Below, in pieces: positions 20,801 to 32,844 of a stretch of 64,000 nucleotides of DNA (the first letter of the stretch is position 1; each line of letters opens with the position of its first letter). A program made the position numbers and the translations under genes. Source of the stretch: Zea mays (lineage: Eukaryota > Streptophyta > Magnoliopsida > Poales > Poaceae); the NCBI RefSeq assembly GCF_902167145.1, contig NC_050100.1, positions 186,179,439-186,243,438 of the forward strand, in the 5' to 3' direction. The notes under the pieces were generated by a model. That model was not told where the DNA came from. It saw only the letters and a list, made by a program, of their open reading frames with translations, and did no database searches.

Positions 20801-23391
20801 ATGTACCTCGGCCTTGGCGGCTTCTGTCTTCTCATCAGACATTTTGCGGAGCCGCTGTTTTTTCGGTCTCACCGAAGGGTCGATTCCCAAGTTGTGCTCA
20901 ATGATGGATCGGCTGACCCCGACCAGGTCGAGGGCGGACCAGGCGAAGACGTCTTTGTTCTTGTACAAATAGCGGAGGAGTTTCTCCTTGTCATGCGAAG
21001 TGAGGTCTTCGCTGATGGTGACCGTCTGCTTGGGCGTGGCCTGGTCGAGGGGAACCGTCTTGGTCCCGTCGTTGCTCTGTAGCTGTGCTTTGTCGTGTTC
21101 TTTGTCAGTTGGGCTGGCGGACACGGGGACCTCGCTCTGGGCCGTGAGGCAGTGCACGTTTCTTTGCCCGGGGACAAAGTCCCGCTCTATGTTTCGCAGT
21201 CTGCTGGTTGCCGTAGACCGTGATGGCGCCTAGCGGACCTGATATCTTCATGCACAGGTAAAGTCCGTGAATGGCTGCCTCAAACTTATTGATGGAGCCC
21301 CGACCCATGATGGCGTTGTACGGATACACCATATCGACGATATCGAAGGTCACTTGCTCACTTCGGGCATTGGGTGCTACACCGAAGGAGAGGGGCAACT
21401 CTATTTTGCCGACGGGAAACGTGCCCTTGCCGCTGAAGCCATACAGTGGGTTGTCCAAAGGCTTGAGCAGGCTGTGGCTTATGCCCATGCGGTCGAAGGC
21501 ATGGAGGAAAATGATGTCTGCTTGGCTGCCATTGTCGACTAGAACTTTGTGCAGGTCCCAGCCTGCCACGCTGCAGTTGATGACCATGGCGTCGATGTGG
21601 AGGGCGCTGCGCAGATCGACGTCTCGGGCGTTGAAGGTTAGCGGCACATGGGACCACTTCGTCTGCACGACCGGACCGGTGATGGCGACGTGGTTGATGC
21701 TGCGGTAGTGGTCCCGCTTCTGCCGCTTCGTGTCGAAGTCGGTGCTGGACCCCCCAGTGATCATATGGATGACTCCGCGATACGGCTGATCGGCGAAGTC
21801 GTCTTGCTTTGGGGCATGGGGGTGGTGGATGTTTTGTTGTTGCTGGTGTGGAGGTGGGGGTGGGGGAGGTACGATTTGTACTTCCTGGTGGTGTTGGTAT
21901 GCGTGGTGCGGTGGATGCGGAGCGGGGGCGTGGATGTATGGCGGAGGGGGTTGCTGATATGTGTGCGCGACAACTCTAGGGTTGTCGGCTGGTTGCGCCC
22001 GTGCCATCCTGTCTCTGGTGGCCTTCGTCTCTGGGCAGTCTCTGGTTTGGTGGGCGCAGTCTTTGCCGTGGAACAGGCAGCAAAATCGGCGCGGCTGTTG
22101 CGCACGTCCCCGGCCCCGACCGCGAGTTCCGTTACCGCGGCCCTGGGGGGATATTCCTGGCGGTGAGGGGCCTCGCCAGCGGGGTGCTGGTTGGCGATGT
22201 TGTGCACTTGCTGCTGATTGCGGCCATCCCGACCGGAGTCTGGCTGCGAAGGCCTCGTCTACGTGCGGCTGGACTGTGGAGTGTCTTTGGGTTTCCTCTG
22301 AGACTCGAGTTTGCGCTGGTGGAGCTCTTCGGATCTGGCATATTTTTCAAATAGCTGATACAACTCCTGGAGGTTCTTGGGCGGATCCTGATGTAGTGGC
22401 TGTAAAGGACACCGGCCTGAAGGCCACTGATGGCGTAGTGGATGGCGATTTGGTCATCGACCGAAGGCAGCTGTGACTTGAGGGTCAGAAACTTGCGGTA
22501 GTACTCCCGCAGAGTTTCTTTTTCCAGCTGACTGCAGAGTGAAAGTTCAGCCAAGGCGTCGGTGTCTGGGCGGTACCCTTGGAAGTTGAGCAGGAATTTG
22601 TCCCGGAGGCTTCGCTAGGAGTCGATGGACAACGGGGGCAACCTGGAGTACCAAGTGAGAGCTGGGCCTTCGAGGGCGATGATGAAGGACTTGGCCATCG
22701 TGGCGTCGTCCCCTCCAGAAGATGCAACGGCAACCTGATAACTCATGATGTACTGTTCTGGGTCAGTGCTGTCGTTGTACTTGGGATAGGTCCCTGCCCG
22801 GAAGTTGGCAGGCCAAGGTGTCACTTGCAGGTGTGGCGCCAGGGGACTTCGCTCGTCGAGGTAGTTGACACCCTGGAATGCCGCGGCGTGTGGGATGGGG
22901 TGGTCGCGCTGGAAGAAATGTAGGTCTTCGACTTGTGCGCGCTGTTGCAGGGGTGGCCCGTGTTGCAGGCCGAGGTGGCCTTCGCGCTGCATTAGCGCGA
23001 TCTCCTGCTCGAGCTCCTGGGCCTTCTGCTCTTCGTCGCGTATCATTTGCCGCACCTTGGCTTGTGCAGACACACATTGGCGCTTGGCCTCAAGTATCTC
23101 TTTTTGCCTCTGGAGATTGCGGTTCTTGATACGCAAGGCACGCAGCTGTAGCTGCTCTTCCGCTGAAACACCGAGGACTTCGCCGTCCTCTGCGACGTCT
23201 GCGCCCTCCGGTGGAGCGAAGCCTGGGGGAGGTTGCGGCTGTCCTTCAGAGCCGCAGGTGCGGAGAGCGTCGTCTTCAGTGGCCTCTTGGTGGGTGGTGT
23301 GGGTGAGGGCGAGGGCCTTGCCCTTTTTTGCGGCCAGCAGTGCTGCCTTCGCAGCCTCGTCAGCCTTCGAGCTAGCTTTCTTGGGTGCCAT
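17826..23391 (-). pseudogene. Element E gag-pol polyprotein (broken)
   Basis: Gag starts MAPKKASSKADEAAKAA at 23391, with a coiled coil (about 22960-23130) and gag domain ALEGPALTWYSRLPPLS; a stop at 22615-22617 and frameshifts follow. Protease: VLVDNGSQADIIF (about 21530). RT (19913-21157) has KPxxxRLRKMS, PVAYPMWLANVV and YVDD at 20408-20419. RNase H follows in two parts: the Gypsy-type (TELEKIAYAVVMSSRKL) and a second one, VWTIHCDGTW ... TDSKVVAGQ, typical of Tat. Integrase: SCEACQKF zinc finger, GLDIVGPLP, TVDNGK with TAG at 18457-18459, NGVVEHANGK. It ends at about 17826. At least four stops or frameshifts make it non-functional. Confidence 0.88.
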
Positions 23392-23431
23392 CGCGGGTGG
23401 TTTTTTCGTAGCACGAACGATGGGCGCCAAA

Positions 23432-23909
23432 TGTTGGAGCTTGCTTTCCGGTGCAAGTTGATCCAACGGGGGAGTGTAGCAACGCAAACAGGGTTTTTGC
23501 ACGAGATGGCAATAGCTCTGTTAATCTAGCCTCTCAAGGGCACTGTGCGGGGGTATTTATAGGTATCTGAGTGCCCAGCGTCTAGTGTTAAGGACGCATG
23601 TGCCCCCAGGCGCCTAGGTTATCCCCGGAATATTCCTATAAAGCAGGGTTACAAACCGTAATTACAGGGAGACCTTTACAAAATAGGCCCGTAATGCGCA
23701 GCGGCCACGCTGGGCCTGTTACAATGGGCCGGATCACACGTGGGCCTCCATGTTGGACGAGGTCGCAAGATGGGATGACCTCGTCATAGGTCTTCGTCCG
23801 GCGGCGTGTGGGACGAAGGGTAAGTCTGCCCGTCGTCTTGTCTCCGTTGATCCAGCGAGGTCGGCGAAGGCATCGAGCGAAGGGTGGCGTCTTCGCCTTC
23901 GCCCCAACA
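23432..23909 (-). repeat. Element E 5' LTR (right copy, 478 bp)
   Basis: Plus-strand text TGTTGGAGCTTGC ... CTTCGCCCCAACA, preceded on its left by the inverted PBS (23421-23431) and followed by TSD TACCT. Inverted TATA box at 23554-23561. Confidence 0.93.
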
Positions 23910-23914
23910 TACCT

Positions 23915-25158
23915 CGACCAGGTCAAGGCCACGGTCATCCCGGTGACAACATGAGGCGTCGGTGTCTGTGCGCTCACCCTCAGTGAGGGGCGCACAGACC
24001 AACGACCTGCGGGCAGAGCTCAACCGCAGGCATGCGGGAGAGGACGCTCGGGTCTCTTTAGAAAGGGCGTGCGAGCGCCAACAAAACATTGAGGGTCGCA
24101 ACCTCGATCAAGACTTCGCTGCAATAGCACCGCAGGCCCCAATGGGCACCCGGTCCCAAGTGGGTGTCCCCTTGGCCGGCGTGGGCTGCGCCGCCCTCGC
24201 GGATCATCTCCGCGTGGCGTCATGGCCACCCAAGTTCCGGTCGCACCTGCTGGAAAAGTACGACGGAACGTCAAACCCGTCGGAGTTCCTGCAGGTGTAC
24301 GTCACCGCCATCACTGCAGCAGGTGGAAACACCGCTGTGATGGCGACATATTTTCATGTCACCTTGTCTGGACCTGCCCGGACTTGGCTCATGAACCTCG
24401 CCCCAGGGTCAATCTACTCCTGGGAAGAGCTCTGCGCGCGGTTCATTGCGAACTTCGCCAGCGCTTACCAGCAACACAGTGTGGAGGCCCACCTCCACGT
24501 AGTAAGGCAGTAGCCCAGGGAGACTCTTCGGACGTTCATCTCCCGCTTCACCAAGGTGCGAGGTACTATACCTCGCATTTCTGATGCTTCCATCATCACG
24601 ACCTTCCGCCAGGGAGTACGTGATGAGAAAATGTTGGAAAAGTTGACCACGCATGACGTAGAAACTGTCCCCACACTCTTCGCTCTGGCCGACAAATGCG
24701 CCAGAGCCGCCGAGGGCCGTGCATGGCACTTGGCCCCACAAACGGGGGCTGCCCAGTCGGGTGGCTCGGGTGCCGTCCCCCGAGACGGTAAGAAAAAAAA
24801 GAAGGGACGCGAGAAGCCGTGGTCAACCGCTCTAGTCGTCACAGCTGCGACTGGGGGCCGGGGCGACCGCAACAAGCGCCCACGGCCACAGAGGGGTAAC
24901 AACGGCTCATGCCCTGTGCACCCCAACGGTCGCCGCAGCGCTATGGAGTGTCGCGAGATCATTGACCTCATGAAACACGTCAGCGAGCGGCGCGAGCAGT
25001 CTTCCAAGGACGGCTCCCCACCTCGTCGCCGACCTGGCAAGGAAAGGGTCGATGATGGCGAGGTGGCCGCGGCTGAACGGGACCTCGGGTATCAGTCACC
25101 CGAGGGGGACCTGAAGGATGTCTTCGCCGGAGACTCCTACTCCGGTGGCGACAACTAG
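23915..25158 (+). pseudogene. Element D gag, main part
   Basis: Continues the gag frame after element E. A TGA near 23952 precedes a long open stretch with the plant retrotransposon gag domain: LLEKYDGTSNPSEFLQVY, then LSGPARTWLMNLAPGSI and SWEELCARFIANF, about 24240-24460. A TAG at 24511-24513 follows HLHVVRQ, then ETLRTFISRFTKVRGTIP and a Lys/Arg-rich region. The segment CPVHPNGRRSAMEC resembles the CxxH...C motif common near the end of plant Gypsy gags. The frame ends at 25158 after SGGDN. No protease follows. Confidence 0.78.
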
Positions 25159-28100
25159 ATGGACCCCCGGAGGGACCCCATACTCCCCGGTCTACGGGGC
25201 CGAAGCCTACCTTCCCCCGGAAACCCTTCTGGACTCCCCACGGGTCCAGGCTTCTGACAAGTCCATGTAGAAATGGCTACAACACGAGGACGAGGACTCC
25301 GTCATCAAACGCAGATAAGAACCCAGGGTCGGGACCTAGTCCTACGGCAAGTACCAAACCTAGAAGGGCTCTGCAGCGCTCCCCCAGCTAGGAAGGACCC
25401 TTCAAGGTGACGGGAATACGCCGACCAAGGGGTGACTATCCTGCTATGACTGAAGGAGTACCTCTTCCTGACCACTGGAGCATCTCTATAAGTTCTACCC
25501 ATAGGAGCAAATCTGAGGGGTCGAATTTTTCTCCCTTTTGTAACTAGGTAACACATACGTGTACGCCAACCTGGTGAGGTCCGCCCTCATAAGCCTGGTC
25601 TGTTGGTCTGCACCCATGCATGGCACGTTATAAAGAAAAAATTTACCCCCTTAGATGTGCCTCTATGATAGTTTTATCCTACTGCTCCATGGTCTTACCT
25701 TGCAGTTTTCTAGATGTTATTTTATCTAACCCACCCGAATAGTTCCCATTCCATCAGACATGAGGACATCCGAATTGAACAGCCAGGCTTGTAGTTTAGG
25801 ACCTCTCTACGAAAGTAGGAGGGCCCGACAGTCTAGGGACCAGCTCTAAAGAGCGGGAGCCCGTTCCATGGGGTGGTCCGGAGCCTGTGTGGTTGCTTAG
25901 CCTGGCCCCGTACCCGAAAGCCTGCACACTCCACCACTCCGTGATGGGTACCCTAGTATTTGGAGCTATAAGTCATGTGGGTCCGGCAACCTAGGGTTCG
26001 GAACTAGAGAATGGACACTTGTCTCCTGGGGTGGTCCAGAGCCGTGTAGCCGCTCAGCCTGGTTCCGTACCTTGGGCCTGCACGCTCCACCACTCTGCGA
26101 CGGGTGTCTTAGTACCTAGAACCACCATCCAGGGGGTTCAGATGCACAATTTGGCTTCCCAGACTAGACCCTGCAGGTCCCGAGCATGTATCAAAGGATG
26201 GCTAGTGTCAGATGGCGGGTGCTGTGGGTGTACTACTAATGCTCCCTAGCCAAAGCTGTGTGCAGGCCCAGGTCCTAGTCGAGGCTACCTCCTGGGTGCC
26301 ATTGCCAACTCTTTCTAAGGTATGCTGATCTGCAGCCTCGACGAATCGAGCCTACATCCCAGGGGGGCCAGGTACCAAGGAGGAATCGGTTACACCACAC
26401 ACAACATGGACAAGTGGTACACAGATAAGTGCTAATACTGCTTGATAAATAGTACTCAAAAGTACCTTACAAAAAGCAAAAGTATTACATCCGCCTTCAA
26501 GCGGAGTCCTAGCTCCATCTCTACTATGCAGGAATGGACTACTCTGTACCAGCAGAGTCGCGTTGGAAGCTAGCTCCGGATGGCTCGCTAGCGGAGGCGA
26601 CCACCTCTGCACCAACGGCTCGCCAGCGGCGGCGACTACCTCAGCTCCGAGCGGCTCGCGAGCAGAGGCAACCACCTCTGCACCGGGCAGCCTCACTAGC
26701 GGCGGCGACCACCTCTGCGTCGGGTAGCCTCCACAGCGGTGGCGACCACCTCAGCGTGCGCGCCATGGCGAAGAGGCCCTCGCCCCCGCCCTCCTACAGG
26801 GGCGAGGACAAGACCATCCAAGCCATGGAGCTGGGAGCACAGCGAAAGGCGGTGCTTGCGGTCTAGCCAGGACCACGTAGCCGAAGTTCGCCTCCTTCAC
26901 AAGGCTGGTGATCATCCTTTTCCTCCGAATGCTGGAGGAAGAGGCGGGCCACCAGCCCATGTGGGAGGCAAAGCAGCGACTTAGCTCGCTCTCCACCACC
27001 GCGAGGCTGATGAACATCCTTGAAGCCAAGCATCGACGGAAGAGCGCCGCTCCCACAAGGCCGTGCACCTCCAGCAGAGGAAAGACAAGACCGGCAACAC
27101 CAAACCGCTGGGGAGGACAAAAGGCACAAACTCTCCAGTGGCAAGTTCGCCGGGGTGGATGGCGCCGACGCAAGTCCTTCCGCCGAACGCCGGCGCATCC
27201 CACCCAAGCAGGCGGTATACCATGTCGAGCACCCACTCGGTCTGGGCATGCTCGGGATGAACTTACAAGGCCATGGTAAACTATGGAGACACAAAGCAGA
27301 AACCTTGAAGGCAAAGGGGTGCAGAGAACTCGGAGGTGAGAGGACGCCATGAGTGGGGGAGAAGCAAGGCATGGCTGCTACTCGGGGGATGAACCCCTCT
27401 TTAAAGGTAGACTCCCCTGCTCCCGCCTCGAAACATCGCGAGAAGTCTCCCCTGATGCACATCGGGGTATCCGTCCTATGACACGGGGGCCCGGTCCCAC
27501 AAGTCACACAACTGGCGCGCTGGTCTTCGAGTGCGAAGGAGGCGAACCGCCGCACAAAGAGCATGCTACCGCCCCGCGGTAGTGCGCCCCTTTATCTTCG
27601 CCACGACCAACGGTCAAGAAGGCGAACCGCCGCACAAGGAGCGTGCTACCGCCCCGCAGTAAATGCGCCCTCTTGTCTTCGCCGCAAACCAGCAGTCCAA
27701 CCCCTGGCATGGGGCCCAGGCCCACATGTCATGCACCTGGCGCGCCGGTTTCTGTGTGCGGAGAAGGCAAACCGACGTGTGAAGAGCGCACCACTGCCTG
27801 CGGTAGTGCGCCTCTTCGCCCCCACCAAAATCGATAGCCCAGTCTCTGGCACGGGGGCCTGGGCCCATGAGTCAGTCTCCTTGGGCGCCGATTTCTGCGT
27901 ACAGAGAAGTCGCACTGCCGCTCGTGCCAGTACCGTGCCTCCCCGGGGCCGCCGCAGAAGATGGAGAAGTTAAATTTTCAAAACCAATGCAGCGACTTGA
28001 GGCACCCCGCGCATGGCCCAACAAAGCCATTAAGTGCGCAGGTCACGGGTCAGTCAGCCGTGGGGATAGGCGTGGCAGTCGGCGTGACCATAGGCAGACC

Positions 28101-28208
28101 AGCAGTAATTGCATCAACGGGCGCGCAGGAGCAGCGAGCCAATCGCCAATCAAACTTTGGCCCCACCTGCAGGCTCGTATCCTCCCCTGAGGCGGGCCCG
28201 GGGGCCAC
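25159..28208 (+). other. Element D non-coding 3' region with GC-rich repeats
   Basis: Three kilobases without a recognisable gene. It holds two copies of a roughly 100-bp block starting GGGGTGGTCC (about 25868 and 26020), five tandem units of about 36 bp (26582-26760, core GGCGACCACCTC), and degenerate copies of a block starting GGCGAACCGCCGC (27541, 27621, 27766). It ends GGCGGGCCCGGGGGCC just before the 3' LTR, in place of a clean polypurine tract. A 199-codon minus-strand open frame at 26751-27350 has no motif I recognise. Confidence 0.6.
26582..26760 (+). repeat. Tandem repeat, 5 units of about 36 bp
   Basis: Each unit reads roughly GGCTCGC-AGCGGCGGCGACC followed by ACCTCTGCACC. Units start near 26582, 26617, 26653, 26690 and 26727. 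They differ by several substitutions each. They lie in element D's non-coding part. Confidence 0.7.
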
Positions 28209-29311
28209 TGTTGGTACCCTGAATCAGGGGTACCCCTTACTACAGTGTGAAGACACGATGCCCGTGTGACGATCTCTAGTCGTGCAGTGAACAGCACCCG
28301 ACCCCACCACGTGGACGGCTCAAGGGGCACCACGTGACCAGAAAAGATGATATATCCCAAGACGCAATCAGTTGGACCGGACCTCCACGAGGAAGCGCCG
28401 GACCCCTGTACGCACAACCCGGACCCCCGAATACGGCCCGAGACTCCCAAGTAGCATGCCGGGTCCCTTGGATGGGGTCCGGATCCCTCCAAGTAAGGTC
28501 CGGACCACCCATAACGAGGTCTCGGGACAGAGGATACCTTGGCCTAAGCAAGGGTCCAAAACTGACACGTGTCCAGGCTTTATCCTGTGCGCTTGCGCTC
28601 CCCACTCAGGCGAAGATCCGATGCTGCCACGTGGCTTGTTGCCCGTGACGTAAGCCAGCGGACGGAGCCTGACATAAGGCCTCTGGGCCGCGCGGTCTCT
28701 ACATTTATTACGGAGAGGACACGCCGCCTGTCCACCTTGCTGACAGGCGATGTGCCCCCTCAGCATTTAATGCGTCCTGTCCACTCCGCTGGCAGGCGGC
28801 GCCAGGGCCATCCTACAGACGGCGTGCCTGTCCAGTCTATTGTCAAACAGTGCATCCGTGCTACGGGGTGCACTGTGTCCATCATCACTTATACGAGAAG
28901 CTTCTCCTGCACGCCGATACTACACAAATTTCGGATGTCAGGACACAAGAAGATTGCTCCAGCAGCAAACATTAAGTAGCTCCAAGCACTGCATCTGTTA
29001 TGTTCCTGGGCCCACATGTCGGGGCTCAATACCCTTGTACGTGCCCCCCTTAGTTATAAAAGGGGAGGCATGCAACGACACACGGACAGACTGAACCGAG
29101 GCATAGACTCTCAGCTCTCAAGCTTCCACAGCAATCCAACACACAGTGGAGTAGGGTATTATGCTCCGGCGTCCTGAACCACTCTAAATCCTTGCGTGCT
29201 CCTAAGTTCATCGTTCATCTACCAACAGGCAAAACGCTTAAGCCTCCTCCTCATCTTAGGATTTAGGGCGGGTGCACTCCACCACCCGGCCGGAGAATTC
29301 CCTCTCCGACA
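28209..29311 (+). repeat. Element D 3' LTR (1103 bp)
   Basis: Starts TGTTGGTACCCTGA and ends TTCCCTCTCCGACA, followed by TSD TAGGT at 29312-29316. The length equals that of the 5' LTR. TATA box at 29055-29062. Confidence 0.9.
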
Positions 29312-29316
29312 TAGGT

Positions 29317-30347
29317 GTTACTGTCTTTAGAAGAAGTGATGATTCGGTAGCATTTAAGGGAGTACTCGAGGGTCAGCTATACTTAGTTGATTTCAATAGA
29401 GCCGAACTCGATACTTGCTTAATTGCTAAGACTAATATGGGTTGGCTCTGGCATCACCGACTAGCCCATGTTGAGATGAAGAATCTTCACAAGCTTCTAA
29501 AGGGAGAACATATTTTGGGACTAACCAATGTTCATTTTGAGAAAGACAGGGTTTGTAGCGCATGTCAAGTAGGAAAGCAAGTTGGTACCCATCATCCACA
29601 CAAGAACATCACGACGACCGACAGGCCACTTGAGTTACTCCACATGGATTTATTCGGCTCGATCGCTTACATAAGCATCGACGAGAGTAAGTATTGTCTT
29701 GTAATTGTGGATGATTATTCTCGCTTCACTTGGGTATTTTTTTATAGGAAAAATCTCAGACCCAAGAGACCTTAAAGGGATTCTTGAGACGAGCTCAAAA
29801 TGAGTTCGGATTAAGGATCAAGAAAATAAGAAGCGACAACGGGACAGAGTTCAAGAACTCGCAAATAGATGGCTTTCTTGAGGACGAGGGCATCAAGCAT
29901 GAGTTCTCTTCTCCCTACACACCCCAACAAAATGGTGTAGTGGAGAGGAAGAATAGAACTCTACTTGACATGGCGAGGACCATGCTTGATGAGTACAAGA
30001 CTTCGGACCGGTTTTGGGCCGAGGCGAATAACACCGCCTGTTACTCCATCAACCGGCTCCACCTTCACCGAATCCTCAAGGAGACATCTTATGAACTCCT
30101 TATCAGTAAAAAGCCCAATGTTTCATATTTTAGAGTCTTTGGTAGCAAATGTTTTATTCTTGTGAAAATAGGTAGAAAATCTAAATTTGCTCCTAAGGCT
30201 GTAGAAGGCTTTTTACTTGGATATGACTCAAACACAAGGGCATATAGAGTCTTCAACAAATCCAGTGGATTAGTTGAGATTTCTTGTGACATTGTGTTTG
30301 ATGATACTAATGGCTCTCAAGTAGAGCAAGTTGATCTTGATGACTAG
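29317..30347 (+). pseudogene. Element A GAG-pre-integrase and integrase
   Basis: Resumes after element D. It has the zinc-binding HHCC segment (WLWHHRLAHVEM ... VCSACQVGKQ, about 29446-29580). The integrase core follows, with its three acidic residues visible in HMDLFG (about 29640), RSDNGTEF (about 29830) and NGVVERKNRT (about 29935). A frameshift in the T-run near 29745 separates the first core Asp from the other two. The C-terminal part has EGFLLGYDSNTRAYRVF and ends at a stop after VDLDD (30347). Functionally dead, but all motifs are recognisable. Confidence 0.85.
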
Positions 30348-30811
30348 ATGATGAAGAGGCTCCGTGCGTCGCGCTAAGGAACATGTCCATTGGGGATGTG
30401 TGTACTAAGGAATCCGAAGAGACTCCACAAGCACAAGATCAACCATCATCTTCAAATCAAGCATCTCCACCAATTCAAGATGAGGATCAGGCTCAAAACA
30501 ATGAAGAAGAAGATGAGCCACCTCAAGAGGAGGACAATGATCGAGGGGAAGATGACCATGACAAAGACAAGGAAGATGATCAAGAAGAACAGGGTATTCC
30601 GTAATAAGCAAGATGAGCATGGTGTGGTGACAAGGAACAAAGCCCGACTTGTGGCCAAGGGATATTCACAAGTCAAAGGTTTGGATTTCGGTGAAACCTA
30701 TGCACCCGTAGCTAGGCTTGAGTCAATTCGTATATTACTTGCCTATGCTACTTACCATGGCTTTACGCTCTATCAAATGGACGTGAAAAGTGCCTTCCTC
30801 AATGGACCAAT
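30348..30811 (+). pseudogene. Element A linker and RT N-terminus (cut by element F)
   Basis: After an acidic Glu/Asp/Gln-rich linker (30383-30604, [13 protein letters not shown] onwards) the frame shifts into the Copia RT start: [27 protein letters not shown], then [14 protein letters not shown]. The first RT catalytic Asp lies in QMDVKSAF. Part of the usual RT N-terminus before FRNKQDEHG is missing compared with element F. Element F interrupts the gene at 30811; RT continues at 39747 with [11 protein letters not shown]. Confidence 0.8.
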
Positions 30812-32064
30812 TGAGAGCACCTAGAGGTGGGGGTGAATAGGTGATCCTGTAAAAATCAAATACTTGTAGCCACAAAACTTGGTTAAGTGTTAGCACAATG
30901 GAATCAAGTGGCTAAGGACCGAGCTCTTGTGAAACACAATAGTCACAAAGAAAACAAGCACAAGAGACACGGTGATTTATCCCGTGGTTCGGCCAAGTAT
31001 AACACTTGCCTACTCCATGTTGTGGCGTCCCAATGGACGAGGGTTGCACTCAACCCCTCTCAAGTGATCCAATGATCGACTTGAATACCACAATATTTTT
31101 CTTTCTTATACTCTCTCCCGTTTGCAAGGAATCTCCACAACTTGGAACCTCTCGCCCTTACAATTGATGATCACAAAGAAGCACGAAAGTAAGGGTGGGA
31201 AGAGCAACACACACAAGACTCAAAGCACGAGCACAATCACGCACAAAAAGCCACAACTTAAGCTCACAACACAACTCAAGGAGTTCTCTACTCAAATGGT
31301 GCTCAAGTCACTATCTCAAAGTATCGAATGTGCGAGAATGGAGTCTTGGTGCTTAGAGATGATCAAAGAATGCTTGGATACCTCCTCCATGCGCCTAGGG
31401 GTCCCTTTTATAGCCCCAAGGCAGCTAGGAGCCATTGGAGGCATTCCTGGAAGGCAATTCTTGCCTTCTGTTGGGTGGCACACCGGACAGTCCGGTGCAC
31501 CACCGGACATCCACTGTTCATGGTCCGGTGCGGATCTCCTTCCTAAAATAGCGCAGCCGACCGTTGCAGAATTGTAACCGTTGGCGCACCGGACAGTCCG
31601 GTGCCCCTTCCGACCGTTAGAGCGGGCCACGCGTCGCCGGCAGATTTGGCGGCCGACCGTTGCGCTGGCGGCCGTTGGCTCACCGGACAGTCCGGTGCAC
31701 CACCGGACAGTCCGTTGAATTATAGTCGTACGCCGCCGACGAATTCCCGAGAGTGGCCAGTTCGCCAGAGCCCAGCCTGGCGCACCGGACACTGTCTGGT
31801 GCACCACCGGACAGTCCGGTGTGCCAGACTGCGCTGAGTCTTGGCTGCTCCAGCCAACTCTTTTCCTTTTTCTCTTTTCTCTGATTCTAGCACTTAGACA
31901 AATAGATTAGTACACAAAAACCAATGTACTAAGTCTAGAAACATACCTTCTTGTTGATTTGCACTTCATTCATCATTTGGCACATAATTACTCACTCAAT
32001 ATGTGTTGGGCACTTAATCACCAAAATATACTAGAAAATGGCCCAAGGGCACATTTCCCTTTCA
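30812..32064 (-). repeat. Element F 3' LTR (left copy, 1253 bp)
   Basis: Plus-strand text TGAGAGCACCTAGAGG ... ACATTTCCCTTTCA. It holds clustered CACCGGACAGTCCGGTG palindromes between 31484 and 31825, and the inverted TATA region (CCTTTTATAGCCCC) near 31405. The inverted polypurine tract follows at 32066-32078. Confidence 0.92.
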
Positions 32065-32078
32065 ATCTCCCCCTTTTT

Positions 32079-32844
32079 GGTGATTTATGCCAACACATCA
32101 AAAAACAACAAATAGAAGTGCAACATCAATGCAATTGAGAGCAAAAATTGTCTCTTACAAGTTTTGACATATTTGGATCATTCTTTGCCACCAGTTGGTT
32201 TGTTTTTACAAATCAAATTCATTTTCCTATCTCTAAGTTAAACACACATGTTTAGTCACAAAGAGAGATAATCCAAGAGTAAGAATGATTAAGAGCCAAA
32301 AACTCCCCCTTTTTCCCATAATCAAACATTCTCCCCATAAGAGACCAAATTTTGATAGTAAGAGTTATTTTGACAAATCAAAAGTTCTACTCTACTCTTT
32401 TTCAAAAATTTCACAAGTGGTAGCTGATCCATTTGCTTTGGCCTTATTTTCTCCCCCTTTGGCATCAAGCACAAAAACGGGATCAATCTTGGCCCTTTAA
32501 CCCCATTGCCTCACCAAAATTGTCAACTAAGAGCAAAAAGGCAATATGAGCATGGAGATGAACTTGGAGTAAATTACCCTCTCATCGGAGTGCAGTGGAA
32601 GTCTTGCATGGTCTAAGTTCACTTTTCCCTTTCAATCCACCTTTGAGACTAAACTGAGTAAACTCAAGCACACGGTTAGTCTTAAAAGGGTCAAGTTGTA
32701 GCACATCTTCCCCTAAATATGTGCATCAATCACACATGGACTTTTGAGGTCCGGGGATTGCTTGCACAACTTGAGCACCATAAATAAACAACAAAATGCA
32801 TAAAGGAACCTGATCAAAGACATAATACACATGTATGCTATAGA
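32079..32844 (-). other. Element F 3' untranslated region
   Basis: AT-rich, non-coding. Inverted polypurine-like runs (CTCCCCCTTT) occur near 32301, 32330 and 32450 in addition to the main tract at the LTR border. No open frame of interest. Confidence 0.65.

Larger units (their letters stand above)
12742..23909 (-). mobile_element. Element E: Tat-lineage Ty3/Gypsy element
   Basis: A minus-strand element with identical-length LTRs (478 bp, 12742-13219 and 23432-23909) and TSD TACCT (12737-12741 and 23910-23914), inserted in the gag of element D. Reading from the right: PBS TTTGGCGCCCA (23421-23431), gag, protease, RT, RNase H, integrase, tandem repeats, then a gene on the opposite strand before the 3' LTR. 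An extra antisense gene between pol and the 3' LTR is a known Tat feature. The LTRs differ at 8 of 478 positions (1.7%, by eye), the lowest divergence in the window. Confidence 0.92.
11281..29311 (+). mobile_element. Element D: gag-only LTR retrotransposon, interrupted by E
   Basis: Two 1103-bp LTRs (11281-12383 and 28209-29311) flanked by TSD TAGGT (11276-11280 and 29312-29316). PBS TTTGGCGCACCA at 12384-12395. With element E removed it is about 6.9 kb. It holds one gag-like gene and then about 3 kb of non-coding, GC-rich, repeat-bearing DNA, with no trace of protease, RT, RNase H or integrase. It was therefore non-autonomous from the start and presumably used proteins of a Gypsy partner (inference). 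The LTRs differ at about 64 positions (5.8%, by eye), nearly all transitions. Confidence 0.88.

Noticed and set aside
30383..30604. An envelope-like gene in element A
   Set aside because: The acidic frame is the usual linker between integrase and RT. No signal peptide or membrane segment is seen, and nothing env-like follows RNase H in A, C, F or G.
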